Source of the DNA: Trema orientale
Taxonomy: Eukaryota > Streptophyta > Magnoliopsida > Rosales > Cannabaceae
Direction of reading: 5' to 3'
DNA length: 64,000 nt
NCBI GenBank assembly: GCA_002914845.1
Contig: JXTC01000177.1
Span: 87,338-151,337 of the forward strand
Positions 1 to 13,019 of the stretch are shown in pieces. How positions within the stretch are numbered: the first letter of the stretch is position 1; every line of letters begins with the position of its first letter. Made by a program: the position numbers and the translations under genes. The notes beneath the pieces were generated by a model. That model had not been told where the DNA came from and ran no database searches. It saw nothing but the letters and a program-made list of their open reading frames with translations.

Positions 1-187
1 AATGTTTATTTTCTTTTCTCCGAAGGTAGTACTTTATCTAAAGTTAAAATGCCATGAAAAGTGACAGCAAATATGTGAAGTAGTATCGATATATTTGGCA
101 TTACTTTTTAGAGAGCGTTCTCCCCCCCACCCCACCCCACCCCACACAACATGATTGAGAAAGTAAGCAAAGAAGTATAATCCTTAC

Positions 188-3100
188 ACAATATGCCACC
201 GCAAGGAGTCTGACATTCCATCTAAGCTCCCATTGAGATGGGTGTCTTTCCATTGCAACGGCTATGGCAAATGATTGAACTGAGCTCAAAAGGCATTGAA
301 GAGCTGTTAAGAGAAGCTTTGAAGGGTAGCTCTTCATTACTTCCACCTATGTTTACATGACATAAATTCAAATTAGTTTTGCGATCAAACAATCATTATT
401 AGTTAATTTCCCCACAAAATCCAAATTAAGAAAATAAAATAATGATTGATTATCAACATTTTTTTTAACCAATAAAAAATTGTCATACAAAACCGCACGA
501 GACATTGTGTATCCATATTGATTTAAAAGTAATATGTATGATACATGTGACATTGTGTATCCATATTGATTTAAAATTAATATGTATGATACATATGATT
601 TTACTTTTATGAATCATAACGTTACTTATATATTAAAGGAAGACTTCTCAATGGTTACAATTTTTTTGTGACCATGGATGGGTACTTAAAAAAGTAGTGA
701 TAGCATTAAATTTTTTTGGTCAGCATTAAATGTTTTTGGCCAACCACCAAACTAATCACCACCATAGGATATAGATCTAACGGCTTAAACCATTGTAACC
801 ATCCATAGGTAAATATTGTTGTAACCATTTAAACCAAACCCTAAATATACCTATATATATATTCATGAAATGCTACATACAAATTACAGTTAACGAGTCA
901 ATTAGTCACTTGTCAGTGTCAGAAAAGAAAGGGTACCTGGAAAACAAGAAATAAGCCCCAAAAGAAGTTGGACAGGAGCATGAGGAAGACACCTTTGATC
1001 CAAGATTTTCCAGCAGAAAGATGGTGAGGATGTTGGGGGCTATGGTGGTGATCACCGAAAGGGTGAAAATGCCAAAGAATTCTGAAATGAGGACCCTTGA
1101 AGAAAGCCAGGCAAGACACGCCAGTTATGCAGATTATTATGCCTATAAGCTTTGCGATTCCCGGTTTTGTCCTCAGCTTCAAAGCTTCCATCCTAATTCA
1201 TGACGAACATACAAGAATTAGTACTTCAATTTTCATGTCAAACTCTACTATATTCACTGAAAGTTATTTTTTCCAAATTCGGGGTGAAAGATTTCAACCT
1301 TAAAACTCGACATTAGAGGTGGAGTATGGTTATAATATGTATATTGAAGGTTAATATTATATAATATTTAGGAAATGTTGTCTAATATACAGTTAGACCA
1401 CGTGTAATTATACTTGAGCAATAACCACAATTATAATAAATAATCTAACAACTATATATGTCTAAAACTAAAATATTACAATGTGTTGAAGAAAATTAAG
1501 AAAGTGTGAGGCTTACTAAGGCAAACTCATTAAACTTTAATAGCCAGGATAAGACAAAAACTAAAGTATATATATACTTATACGTATACATATGTTCTTT
1601 TCAAGAGCTCGACTATACTTAGAGTCATCAAAATTGAATACCATGCACCCTTAACACAATGATCGATTGGAATTTATATAATAATGACCATTATTTAGCG
1701 ATTAATTAAGATCTAAAGCTTCTTAGTCATTAGATCATCAAGTAGACCCACATGCATGTATGTAACGAACATAATGACCTTTAATCAAATTCTTGTCTTC
1801 CACTGCCCTCTCTCTCTCTCTCTCTCTCGATTTCTTGAGAGACAAAAATGCCCTTTTAATTTGTAGCCAAGCTTTTGCAATCAATAATCCATATGCAATA
1901 TAGAGGAAAAAGAAGATGACAAATTGAGAATGGAATGGACTGATCACATGTATACATGGCAGATGTACCCTTGAGAAAGACATTTTAACCGAAGTATTGC
2001 ATCATGACGAATATGGCCAAACCACCCGAATAACCCCTTCGGTACTAACATCTGACACAAAGTATAAAGCAACAAAACTATCTATTTAAATTTCTATTGC
2101 AACAAAATTCTAGAGATACACCACAAATATGCAATCTACCATTTGTACGGATGTTCCTGTACACATATGCATTATGCACGAATTATGAAACTTGAATAGT
2201 GCTGCTCTAATATTTATAGCATAATCAACTACCAACGATTTAATTTGCTAGTATCGGTATAATTAATTTGAAAAAAATAATACCAGCTAGCATTCTATGC
2301 GGATCGGGGGAAAAAAAAAGTTCATATAGGAAATTAATTATACACTAATTAGTTACCCGAATAAAAGTGCCAAGAAGAAAGTGATAACAGGAAGACAATT
2401 TGTGGTTGCAGCTGCCAGAGTAGCGGAGGTATAAACAAGTGCAATGCCATATATATCCAAGCTTAAAGTTATCCTGAAATAATTTTCATGGCCACAAACA
2501 AAATAAGTGCTTAGAAATTAACTGATCTCTCTTTTTTTTTTTTTTTTAAAGCAAAAAACTGAATATTAATCAAACAGTTAATTCATCAATTACATAGAAT
2601 ACAACATTAATATTAATGTACATGTGTACGTGTTTTTTTTTTTTTTTTTTTTTTTTGTTGAATCAGAAAATCATAGAAGGAAATGCACTTTTCCCTTTCT
2701 TTGTCCTAATATTATACATTTATGTAAATCATTTTTTCTCCCCCTGAAGGACATGGCCCCGATCATAAACTGACTGTACTTTTAAACCCACATGTTTCAT
2801 ACTTCATATATTTTGAAAAAGAGGTATTTATGATCAATTAGACACCAATAGTACGGTTCAAAATACCATTATTTATTGATTTTGACACTAAAAATGTGAA
2901 TATTACCATAAATTAAATTATGGCCTCTTTTTTTTTTTTTGTTGGTTGTGGAGTGAAATTAATAGCTTACCCACATAAAGAAAGAAGAAAAATCTTGCAA
3001 AAGGTCACAAAAGATAGCGGCGGTGCAGTTTTCCTATAAATTATGAAACAAAACACAATTAGATTTATGAGTATACTCAGCTTATTCTTCACAATTGAAT

Positions 3101-3347
3101 AATTAGTATATATAATACACATAGAACTGTCAATGATATTTTAGACCCAAAATATTGATATTTACCATTCGAGAAACACAGCGACCGGGACTAAGAAGGC
3201 AGTGGCAGCAGCCTGTCTGTAGAAAACGAAGATGAAATTGTTCATACCGCCATCGAAGGCGGCCTTGGAGAGCAAGTTCATGCCAGCATAGATGGCTTGT
3301 ATCACGATAACAGCCAAATATGTTTTCTTCATTTCCATAACTAACAA
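188..3347 (-). CDS. WAT1-related (nodulin MtN21/EamA) transporter, gene 1, 3'-partial
   Basis: Multi-spanning membrane transporter of the plant WAT1-related family (DMT superfamily, EamA domains). Characterised relatives move auxin, amino acids or other small molecules; the substrate here is unknown. I join five exons by GT-AG sites: 3166-3347, 2971-3033, 2357-2473, 937-1192 and 188-346 (182, 63, 117, 256 and 159 bp). The phases join without a stop to give 259 residues. Family landmarks are AGMNLLSKAAFDGGMN near the start, FCKIFLLSL in exon 2, YTSATLAAATTNCLPVITFF in exon 3, and SYPSKLLLTALQCLLSSVQ in exon 5. Exons 6 and 7 (about 100 residues) lie beyond the left edge. The loop in exon 4 is very His-rich. 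The ATG at 3347 is the most upstream; those at 3338 and 3332 are also possible. Exons 2, 3 and 5 match gene 2 in length. Family certain, exact start less so. Confidence 0.9.
1807..1829. repeat. (CT)n microsatellite in intron 3 of WAT1-related gene 1
   Basis: A run of about 11 CT dinucleotides in the intron between exons 3 and 4. Confidence 0.9.
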
Positions 3348-3518
3348 AAAATGGAATATTATGAACTTCTTTATTGATAGTTCTAACTTGGAATTAGGTA
3401 TAACTATAACTGGTTTTGTTCATGTAGAGAGCTTTGAGCAAAAGCAGTACTTGAGGAAGAGGCTTTGTTCTATAAGCTTATGTGTGTGTATATAGACCAG
3501 CAACACTATTGAGTGCCA

Positions 3519-3526
3519 ATTTATAA
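3519..3526 (-). promoter_or_regulatory. Candidate TATA box for WAT1-related gene 1
   Basis: On the minus strand CCTTATAAATTGG lies about 170 bp upstream of the first ATG of gene 1. A second TATA-like string (TCTATATACAC) lies around 3484-3494. Position and sequence fit a plant core promoter, but there is no transcript evidence. Confidence 0.3.
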
Positions 3527-3961
3527 GGAGAAAAATTAGAAAGTTTTCTCTTCGTTGTGGAAAAATATAACATGAGGGTTCGATTATATTATTGGGACTT
3601 ATGAGGACGTTTGTGGTGAAGATAGTGAGCTACTTTATTGTTAAATGGGACCACCAAAAAAAAAAAGCTGTTACGTTGGCATCGATAGAATTGTTCAAAT
3701 ACCACATGCATATTTGCAGTAATTAACAAGACTACCTCTTTTATATATACTGTTTATATGTGTGGTCATAATGTCGCTGTCACACACACATATATATAAA
3801 TATAAATATATATGCGATACTATTCTCACTTCTGTCGATTCAATAATTGGTTAACTAGAGGAGATAGGTAGATTCAAGGATACGCGAGTCTAACAATACT
3901 TTATTAGGTTCAAGATCCTAGCTCATTATTGGATCCCCATTTGAATATACTAGCTAAAAAT

Positions 3962-3987
3962 AATATATATATATATATATATATATT
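3962..3987. repeat. (TA)n microsatellite
   Basis: Uninterrupted TA run between gene 1 and the first repeat block. Tracts like this are the insertion sites of the MITE family found elsewhere in the window. Confidence 0.85.
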
Positions 3988-4130
3988 TTGTTTTGCTAAA
4001 GTACTTCAGAGCACTTTGAAACTGAAAATTGATAAAAGCCCTGTGTTTTAAAATCTTTTGCAAAATAATCTTTTTATATGGTCGAGTATAATATCAGTGT
4101 GATTAAGTATAATACTGAATATTGTTGAGT

Positions 4131-5009
4131 AGAGATGGCAAGATAAGCAGGTTGAGCCAAATCTCAGCCCGCCCAAAGCAAGCTTGGGAGGAAAAACAGG
4201 TCGGCCAAGTCCATTGGCTCGGTCGGGCCCGGAATACACCAAAACGTGCCGGCTTGTACTTGACCCAAATTAAAAAAATCTAAAAAGAAAAGCTATTATT
4301 TGCATAATTAATTAAAAATATTAGAAATTTAAAAATAAAATGGGGCTTATAGAAATATGACTAAATTTTGGATCCAATTTAAGTAAATACCCATTTGGCA
4401 AATGTTATAGCAAAATGTCCGGTATATATGTTTATATACCAAGTGTAAAATTTTATATACCTTGTACAAAAAAATTATATACCCAGTACATTTTAGTACA
4501 GTAACTGAAATTGGTAGATAAACATATCTACCAAGTGTAAAAATATATATACCAGGACATTTAACTATAAAATTTAAAAAATAGACATCTACTTAATCAA
4601 ATTTAAAATATTGGTTATCCACCTAAATTTTTCAAATAAAATTTATAAAAAATAATATGTTATGTTTTTTTCCTATTGATAAAAATTTAAAAATAATTAA
4701 ATAAACTAAAAGTATATAAGTTGAATAGTTGATAAAAAAAGTTTAAAACAAAAACTTTAAGTAAATTATTAAGAATTAGATTGAAATTTGAAAGTGTGAA
4801 AAAAAAAGTGAGAGAATGTGTATTTATAAGTATTGAAAAAAATTTTGTGTTTAAAAAAAAACTTAAAAAAAAAATAAATATTTTTGGCGGGTCGGGTCAG
4901 TCCGACGGTCTTAGATATATAGGCCCACCCCGACCCTACCCTAAGCTCGGATTGATTTGCGGGCCACAATAATGAGCCGTGGGCTGGCCCGGCCCGTTTT
5001 CAACCTCTG
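4131..5009. repeat. Probable foldback element with GC-rich ends
   Basis: Both ends are unusually GC-rich for this region. The left has AGAGATGGCAAG then CCGCCC and GGTCGGGCCCGG; the right has GGCGGGTCGGGTC and GGCCCGGCCCG ending in CAACCTCT. The ends are loosely inverted. I found no clear target duplication. The block at 4366-4632 inside it has a second copy at 32502-32776. Confidence 0.35.
4366..4632. repeat. Dispersed repeat, copy 1 (pair with 32502-32776)
   Basis: Non-coding block beginning near AATTTAAGTAAATACCCAT and ending near TTATCCACCTAAATTT. It matches 32502-32776 in the same orientation, including the shared word CCGGTATATATGTTTA. Element type unknown. Confidence 0.65.
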
Positions 5010-5443
5010 AGAAAGAATATTTCGCAAACAATTTAAAACGAGTAATTTATCTTAGACTTGGGGTGCTATACTCACCGTCCAAAATATTCCTCCATCTCGC
5101 ACTTTTTTCTTTTAACTTATTGTTAGATTCTGTCTTATAAGGTATCAACTATAATTTAAATTTGAAAGTAAAAGGTCTAGGGAATAAAAGAAGAATAAGA
5201 ATCTATAAATACAGATCCATTCAATACCAAAATGCCACATGTCCGAATAGAATATAGGATACTCGTGACTTAAATTATGCCCTATGATTGATCAACAATA
5301 CCGGGTTTGTACTCAAAACTATGATGTTGTGTGGGTTGGACTCAAAATATTCACTATATAATTAATCAACACTGTTGGGTTGTAATTTGTATATGTCAAC
5401 ATTTGAGCTAAAAATACTTCTTTTGTTTTTGTTAATATATATA

Positions 5444-5686
5444 GGTTGCCAATCCAGTAGATATATATTTTTTTTCACCTATGTGTAGACATTTTTTTTA
5501 GCCATTAGATCACCATCTAATGGTGATTTAATGACTAAAATGAGGTGCATGAAAAGACGTGCATCATTAATGCTTTTTCTCTCTCCTACTTTTTAATATA
5601 AAAAAATGTGCAAAAAAATATTTTCATTTGCCAAATTGATACTTATGCATAGGTAAAAAAAAAAAAATACCTACTGTATTGGTGCC
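5444..5686 (-). mobile_element. MITE inserted in (TA)n, copy 1
   Basis: About 243 bp. One end is GGTTGCCAATCCAGTAG, the other the inverse of GGCACCAATACAGTAGG. The inside holds a T/A tract, the word AGCCRTTRGATCA, a block CTCTCTCCTACTTTTTAAT and the word CCTATGCATAGG. ATATAT lies immediately outside both ends. Confidence 0.8.
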
Positions 5687-6556
5687 ATATATATATATAC
5701 ACACACGCACATACACCAATCAGTAGTAATTAATGACAGCACAATATTAAACACCAATCATTGTGTAAGAAATTTAAAACACAATCTTGATCCAAGGTAG
5801 TAATTTCATAAGAACAAAGGTACTTAATATTTCCAACCAGGCGATAAAAAAAAGAGTACGTAGCTTGCCAAGAGACATTTTAATGACCGATGATCACTCT
5901 CTTTCAAGGTCTTGTCTAAGTTCGAACCTCTACAGCTAGGTAAGCTCCACCTGAAAAATAAAGCCCAAAATAAATAAATAAAAAAGCTACGTAATTGCTT
6001 AATTCCAATGATTAATGCTTAATAGTATATATTCGATGCATATCCGAAACACTAATTTTAGATTTAACGCTAGCTAGATCCAATTCGAAAAGTTTATAGC
6101 AAAAAATAAAAATAATTTTGTCGTCATGATAAACGTGTAATTATAAGCTAAATGTGGTTTCCTAATTAAAAAAGAAAACAAAATTCGTCTTTCGCGTGAT
6201 AAATTATAAAGACTTACACGCACATGCTTAATTTATAGATGCGACTAGGTTCATCTTTCGTGTGATCACTACATCGACCCGTCTGATCAGTTTTGTTCGT
6301 TTCTTTTCTTTTATGTCATGTTTTGCAGTTTTTTTTCAAATAAGTTTCTGAGGTCCAAATCTAAAAGTTTTGTTCCCTTCAAATAAATTTTATTCCGTTC
6401 AAATTTGTCGCTGTATTAGTCAGAAGAGCCGATTTATGTGATGAAGAATGACTAGTTTCGTCTTTTGCATGATTTAATTCAGGTTGTGTGATTTTTCTTA
6501 GTGATCTTTTTCTAAATCTAAAGGTTTTGATCTAGTCTAAATCTAGATATTTTATA
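5687..6556. other. Gene-free AT-rich interval
   Basis: No coding potential or recognisable element found; only simple A/T tracts. Confidence 0.6.
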
Positions 6557-6911
6557 GGGATAACTGCAAAAAAATATCCTAAAGTCTGAGTGTTCTGCAA
6601 TTTAAACCCTGAAGTTTGGACTTTACAAAATAATACCATGAGATTAAGAATTTCTGAAAATTAATACCCTGGACAGATTTTTTGACTAATTTTAGAAACG
6701 AAAAAACAATAATATCCTCCATTAAAACTAAATTAATCTAAATTATTCATCTTAATTTTGAGGATATTATTGTATTTTATCAGTTTAAAATCAACACAAG
6801 GTATTAATTTTCAGAAATTCATAATCTTAGGGTATTATTTTACCGAATCTAAACTTTAGGGTTTAAATTATAGAACATCTAAATATGAGAGTATTTTTTT
6901 GTAATTATCCC
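6557..6911. mobile_element. MULE-type foldback MITE, 355 bp, copy 1
   Basis: Starts GGGATAACTGCAAAAAAATA and ends with its inverse; the two halves pair over most of the 355 bp. It is flanked by a perfect 9-bp direct repeat TATTTTATA (6548-6556 and 6912-6920), the target duplication length typical of Mutator-like elements. Same length and family as 17552-17906. No coding sequence. Confidence 0.9.
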
Positions 6912-7099
6912 TATTTTATATGTTCAAAATTCATCTTTGTAAAAGATTCGTCACTGTAGATCGATTGGAAGTGCCAACTCACCTGATGGAAAGTTAAAGA
7001 GAAAAAAAAAAAAACTATTAAATGTGATCTATTGGAATTTGAATTGTGGAGTATGTCCCTTGTGGAGCTGTGTGCATATAACATATCTCGTGTGCGCAA

Positions 7100-9560
7100 A
7101 TTTTTTCTCCCAGGTCGTCAGTAGAATTTAATTTAATTTAATGTTTTGCTGATTGTCATGGATTATTATTTGTGTTTTCAAATATCTTTGTATTGAGTTA
7201 GTCTTGTTGGAATCAAATTACATTCTCTTCCGAACAAAAAATGATGTGACTCCATTTCAAAAAAAAAAAAAATAATGATGTGACTAGATACCTATCACTT
7301 TATAAATTCTTTAAAATGGCTTCTAAGAAGTATGTCGAAGGCCATTAACTTTAACTCTTTAAGTGCTGCTTTCTCTAGTTTACTTTCACGTAACTGTTTT
7401 GTCGAAAGTAAAAGCCATCCTAAACAAATTAGTGAAAGGTTTTCCTTCCAATACCATATGAAAAATTCAAATCAATTCTGTCTAATTATTTGAATCGAAA
7501 ATAGAAAACTAATTAAGTATATAAAGGTAGAAGATGAGGCCATAGTCAAGAAAGGGGAATTTTTCCTGGGAATCTCTCCTCATTTGAAGAAATTTTCTTC
7601 CTCTTCTTCCTCCTTAACTCTTTGCTTTTGCTTTCTTTTTCTATACAGTAATTCTTCCTATGTGTGACTTGATTCTAAATACGTGTAAATTGTGTTTATT
7701 TTGCTATTTTTATGTAGTTTTCTGTTGTAATCATCTACTGATTTGAAACACTTTCTTTTTTTTTTTTTTTAAATCTAGATCTTAAAGATTTTATTCTTTT
7801 GAAAATTAATTTTTGTAAAAGATTAGTCACAATATTAATTAAAAAAATCAACTTTAGTAGCAAAGGACGATTTTAAAGAGTGAAGAAGTATCTTTAATAG
7901 ATCTCTATTAATACCCATAACTTAATTGTTTGGGACTTCTTTTGGATGCTCTGTTTAATTTTAAAAACGGTTAAGAAAAAATATGAGATGAACTTATAGA
8001 GAGACGTCTGGTTAAAAATTGGTTTAATAAAAAACTGTTCTGGGTTAGTGGATTTTAAAATCTGCTGTGCAACTATTATTTAAGCAGAGTTTGAGAAGTA
8101 AGATAATGGTTATTTTTAAAAATTGATTTTGTCGTTATAATACAAATTTTTGAAAATATTATTTTAAAGTGCATTAAATTTAATTATAGTTTGACAAATA
8201 TTTAGATGCTAATTTTGAACAATACAGTAGTTTTATAAATTTAAGTTACCAAATGTCTATACTTTTTCTACGGTGACTTCTTGCTAACAAGTACTATTAC
8301 AACATGGTTACATACAATTCCAATACACTAAATCAATAGCCCTATGTTTTCCACCTTCATCGTTAATGAATGCAATAATTTCGCTAATTATTTATTTACA
8401 ATTATTGGTTATTTTGAATTCGATTTTTGTATAAATTGGTCATTGTATCTGTTAGAGTTCGTAACTCAAATTCTATTTGCCTCAACTCGAAATCTTCGCG
8501 GTGCGACATATGTGGCATTTTTTGTAATTGGGAGAAATTTTGAGATTTGTGGTAGAAGCGGAGGGATCGGGCCTTGGCCAGATCCCGGAGCCCACCACTG
8601 ATCTTGTTGCGGGTACGGCGACCTGTTTTATTAGGCCTTTTTTTTTCTGTACAATTTTCGTCTGTACACATATGTATTTTAGGATTTTGGGATTCTATAT
8701 GTTATGGCTTGGCTGTTAAAATTCTATCTTCTGTACTGTATTTTTGACATAGTAAAATTTCTTCCTCTGATTTTTTCAGATAATTAAGATTTTCCACTTA
8801 AATCTGTGTATTCTTATTTTTCATTCTTTTGTCGATTATCGTTCGTTAATTTTTAACAGTATCGAGTTATTTAATCAATGAATTGAATTTTTGTTTGATT
8901 CAGGAAAAAAAAAAGGCCATATTCACGAAGAAATAAAAAATTAATGCATGAGTTATGTCAATCGAATCCAACAGCTAGCTGGAGTTGACTGATAGTGATG
9001 ATTATTAATGAACTATACGATTTTTCTTTTTCAAATATTTGAAATTTTAATAGTTTTATTTTCTCTTTTTTATACATTATACGATCTTCTCTAGATATTA
9101 CATTAGTAAATATATGATTTAAATATTAATTTGTATTATAAGTATAATCAGAAAACGGCCGGTTATAGTTCACATTCATTTATAAATCGATTTATAATTT
9201 CACTTTTCTTTTGCAAGAGCTTTACGACTCTATAAGTGTCCATAGCCAAATAACATTCTTACACACGTATTGATACATCAAAAGATCTACAAAATTTATC
9301 ATGTGGTGTTGCTTTCAAGAATAAGGGGTATCTTTCCAACTCCCAATTTACCAACAGCGCATTGTTTCTTAAAAGATATATATATATATATATATTTGCA
9401 TAATTTTGAATATGATGTGTTGATAGCTACCAAACAGCTTTTGATGCGGAAAAAGCAAGGGTAGCCAAAAAGGGGGAAAAGTGTTGATAACTCACTCAGC
9501 ATTGTAACCACATGCATCCATGCAAATAAAAGCCATTGAAGTATACATCTGTGTATATAT
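7100..9560. other. Gene-free AT-rich interval
   Basis: About 2.4 kb of T-rich DNA. A less AT-rich patch at about 8450-8660 gives short overlapping reading frames on both strands with no family resemblance; it may be a decayed repeat or untranslated sequence. No splice-linked gene model could be supported. Confidence 0.5.
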
Positions 9561-9563
9561 ATA

Positions 9564-9735
9564 GGGCACCAATCTAGTAGGTAAGAGAGAGAAATAACAT
9601 TAATAATACATGTTTTTTCATGCACTTTATTGTAGCAGTTGGATCACCATTTGATGATGATCCAACGGCTAAAAAAAAAAAACCTACACATAGGTAAAAA
9701 AAAAAAAAAAAAAAAAACCTACCAGATTGGCAACC
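9564..9735 (+). mobile_element. MITE inserted in (TA)n, copy 2 (internally deleted)
   Basis: 172 bp from GGGCACCAATCTAGTAGG to ACCAGATTGGCAACC, flanked by TATATA. It lacks the segment with the CATTTTGGCCGATG word seen in full copies, so it is an internal deletion derivative. Confidence 0.75.
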
Positions 9736-10129
9736 ATATATATGTGTGTACATATATAAAGAAAAGTTGTAGGTGAAGTTCCTTTTGAAAAAAAAAAAAA
9801 AGAGATTGATCTGCTTCACATTATAATTAAGTTAAATTTGTATGTATAGACAAATTTATTTGTGTGTATATATATGCTCCTTCTTCTTTTTCTTTCACGA
9901 TCGAGTCCTGACTAGTAAAATTATTTATGTTTGGACTTACATATAATTGTATATGTAAACGGGACTTTATATATATGTATACATACGCATATATATATAT
10001 ATATAATATAGCTATAAATTAGATAGGATAACTTGTTTGCATGGTCAATATAAAATTCCATCAAATCATGATCGCAATATAACGTGTGCTGCATGAAGAT
10101 ACTTTTGGTCATAATTCATTCTACTTTTT

Positions 10130-11630
10130 ATCTTCCGGCGCGCCCTTGCATTTGACAGGCATATGGATGAAACTTAGAAGACTTTTTTTTCTCCGGCCAT
10201 GATTGTGTATTGATCAATGAAATAACAGAAATGACATGCTGTGGTCCTCTAATGGACCATATGTATAATATTATATGATCACCATGGAATCCAACTAATA
10301 TGGATCGCTTGGGATTGTATTTCTAGAGTGGTACTCAAAAGTGATAAATATAGAAACAACTAATTGAGTCAAAGTTGATGTTTGATAAAGTTGTTTGTGA
10401 TAATTTTCTTTTTTGTTTCTTTTTTTTTTATAGTGTTTTTAAGATAAACAGTTGGAGTGTTGCTTAATTATTATGCCTGCAAGTCCAATTGGTATTGTTA
10501 TTAAAAAGGAAATGCAGTTAGTATTTGACCATAACGGGAAAGTGAGATGGGTGGATCTTCTGTTTTTTTCCCCAGTTACTGATACGAATTTTTTAGCGGG
10601 AAAACCAGATCTAGTACAATTATTTAGACAATTGATTGAAAATTCTGGATTTTTTTTATTAATTTTTTATTTTTAGTTCGTGAGCACAAGGGTGACGTTG
10701 TGGGTAACTTACATATGCTATAAATAGTCATATACCATAAGGTGACTACGAGACCGGTGGGTGATTCCTGGTGATAGCTGTTGACTGAAAAAAAAAAAAC
10801 GTTCGGATTTAGCGCATTTTTGGGGTTTAACTCTGATGCAGACAATACAAGACAAAAACTATTTTGCATTAAACACTAATTTTTGATAGATCTTGACCAA
10901 GTGCGAATGCTTTTCCGCACTTTCTTCCCACTTATGTTTATTTTTCTTTTTGGATTGTGGGTTTTGTGCTCCAACATGCTAAAACAAATACCATATTGCT
11001 ATTAAACACTAGTTTCAGTTACAGAATATCTTCTCTTGTCATGATACCATCCAACCACTCGATGTAAAAACTGTACTTCAACTAATCACCATGCCTTGCA
11101 AATTGATAGATCTTTGACCAAGTGCCAATTCTTTTAATTCCTTTCCTTCTTCCCACGTGTTTTTTTTCCTCTCCTTTTGTTAATTTTATAGCATATGTGA
11201 GTAGTAAAATAGTGAATGACAACTCTAATTTAAATCAATTTCTCGACAAGAAAAAAAATGTAATTAATTGAAATTTAATGAAAAATAAAAAAAGAAAATA
11301 TATACATATATCGAGTTTGGCATTATTGGAAAGGTATATACATATTTTAAATTCAAAAGAATCTCGTTAATAAATTTTATTACATATTAAATTTTAGGAT
11401 GTATTATTCTTTATATTATATTTGGCACAAAAAGTAGTATATGTCAAAATACAATACTAAATACGGCATGCTTTGAAGACACAAATTTAGGTCAAATGCT
11501 AACTAGTATGCCCTTTGCAGTTGCTCTAAGTATATTAGGTTTTATGCTAGGTAAACAATCTTTTCATATCATTTAAATAAGTTTATGCACTCTATATATT
11601 AATTAGTATACGATGATTATGCTATAAAAA
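10130..11630. other. Gene-free interval with a short direct duplication
   Basis: No gene recognised. The segment with TTGATAGATCTTGACCAAG (about 10882) recurs at about 11103 as TTGATAGATCTTTGACCAAG; each copy is followed by a CTTCTTCCCAC-like stretch, suggesting a diverged local duplication of about 220-bp period. Confidence 0.45.
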
Positions 11631-11643
11631 CTTAAAAAAAAAA

Positions 11644-12568
11644 GGTTTTTTAATACAAAACCCACTGAACTCGAAATAATTTAGTAAAATTAATCTTGAA
11701 CTCAATTTTTTGGAGAAAAATCTCTTGAAGTCCCCTAATATTAGTTATGTTAGAAAAGAAAGGTGTTATGTTAGTTTTTTTTTTTTATATTATTTTTGGC
11801 TTTTAAGTCCTTATTCTTAGATTTGTGTTTCACGTTAATCCCTTTTAATCTTTTTTTGTCCAATCTGTCGCTAATTGGCACTTGTCCAAAATGTGCTTAT
11901 CTCAGCAGATGTAAAATTAGAAACTAATGGAATTTTTTTTTTTTTTTTAAAGAGGGAGGTTATCATTTTCATTCAAGATGGAGATAAGAAATTGAAAAAT
12001 TTTATATGGTTTCAATATGCATCTACTTTAGTCCAATTATTCATATATATATATATATATAAAAAGTATATAAATATATTACCAGTTTTGTGAGACATAT
12101 ATTGACAAAATTTTATATGGTTCCAATATAGATGGATCTAATTTGGTCTAAATATTCATATGCCTCTCTTTTATATATATGAATACTTGGACCAACCATT
12201 TTCTAATTTTTAATTCCATCTTGAATGAAAATAATAATCTAACTTTTTTTTAAATAATAACTTCCCTTTTGCTTCCAATTTTGCCCATACTGAGATAAGC
12301 ACCTTTCAAGTATGTGCTAATTAACGACAGTTTTGGACAGAAAAAATTAAAAAGGATTAATGTGAAATAGAATAAAGATCTAAAAGCTATAAATAAAAGT
12401 ATGAGGATTTAACTGTAAAAAAAAAAAGATTAACAAAAACACATTTTTTTTTTCCGAGCAGAACTAATATTAGGGGACTTCAGAGGATTTTACTCTGAAA
12501 AATTGAGTTCTGGGTTAATTTTACTAAATTATTCCGAGTTTAGGGAATTTTTGTATCATCAGAAAACC
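11644..12568. mobile_element. Long foldback element, about 925 bp
   Basis: The two halves are inverted copies over about 450 bp each. TTTAGTAAAATTAA and AAGTCCCCTAATATTAG near the left end recur inverted near the right end, and GTGCTTATCTCAG near the middle recurs inverted on the other side. Ends are GGTTTTTTAATAC and the inverse of GGTTTTCTGATG. A-tracts flank both sides, so a 9-bp duplication cannot be shown clearly. No coding capacity; MULE-type foldback is the best guess. Confidence 0.65.
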
Positions 12569-12847
12569 AAAAAAAAGGTATTCCCATTTTGCTTTTTCGT
12601 AAGCAAATATAAAACTCAAAGTTAAATCTAAATTGCACTCCAAAAACAAAAAAGTTAAATGTAAATGAAAAATATCTGATCTGATTAGGAATAATTTGGA
12701 CCAAAATGCTTTTTTTAAGACTAGTGTTTGAAACAAATATTAATGATCAGTGGTAAAATATGTATGAACATAAATATATGACTTTTGAGCACCAATCACT
12801 TATATATTATGACAATCATAATATATATATATCTTATAAAATACTAA

Positions 12848-13006
12848 GGGCGCGTTTGGTACAGGATTCGAATCCTATTCTTCAAATCCAGAATCAACTT
12901 TTATATAGAAAGTTGGAAGGATAAAACATTTATCCTTCCAACTTTCTATATAAAAGCTGTTTCTGGATTTAAAGAATAGGATTCGAATCATGTACCAAAC
13001 GCACCC
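12848..13006. mobile_element. Tourist-type hairpin MITE, 159 bp, copy 1
   Basis: Almost the whole element is one palindrome with its axis near GGATAAAACATTTATCC. Terminal inverted repeats start GGGCGCGTTTGGTAC and end with the inverse (CCAAACGCACCC). The 3-bp direct repeat TAA flanks it (12845-12847 and 13007-13009), the target duplication of PIF/Harbinger (Tourist) elements. It is the same length as the copy at 37081-37239. Confidence 0.92.
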
Positions 13007-13019
13007 TAAAATTCTCATT

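Noticed and set aside
4781..4969. Short frames on both strands
   Set aside because: They fall in the GC-rich end of a foldback repeat and have poly-Lys/poly-Phe composition from A/T tracts.
8344..8719. Short frames on both strands in a less AT-rich patch
   Set aside because: Mutually overlapping, no domain similarity; noted only as an unexplained patch.
10452..10676. 74-residue plus-strand frame
   Set aside because: No recognisable family, no supporting splice or promoter context, in AT-rich DNA.
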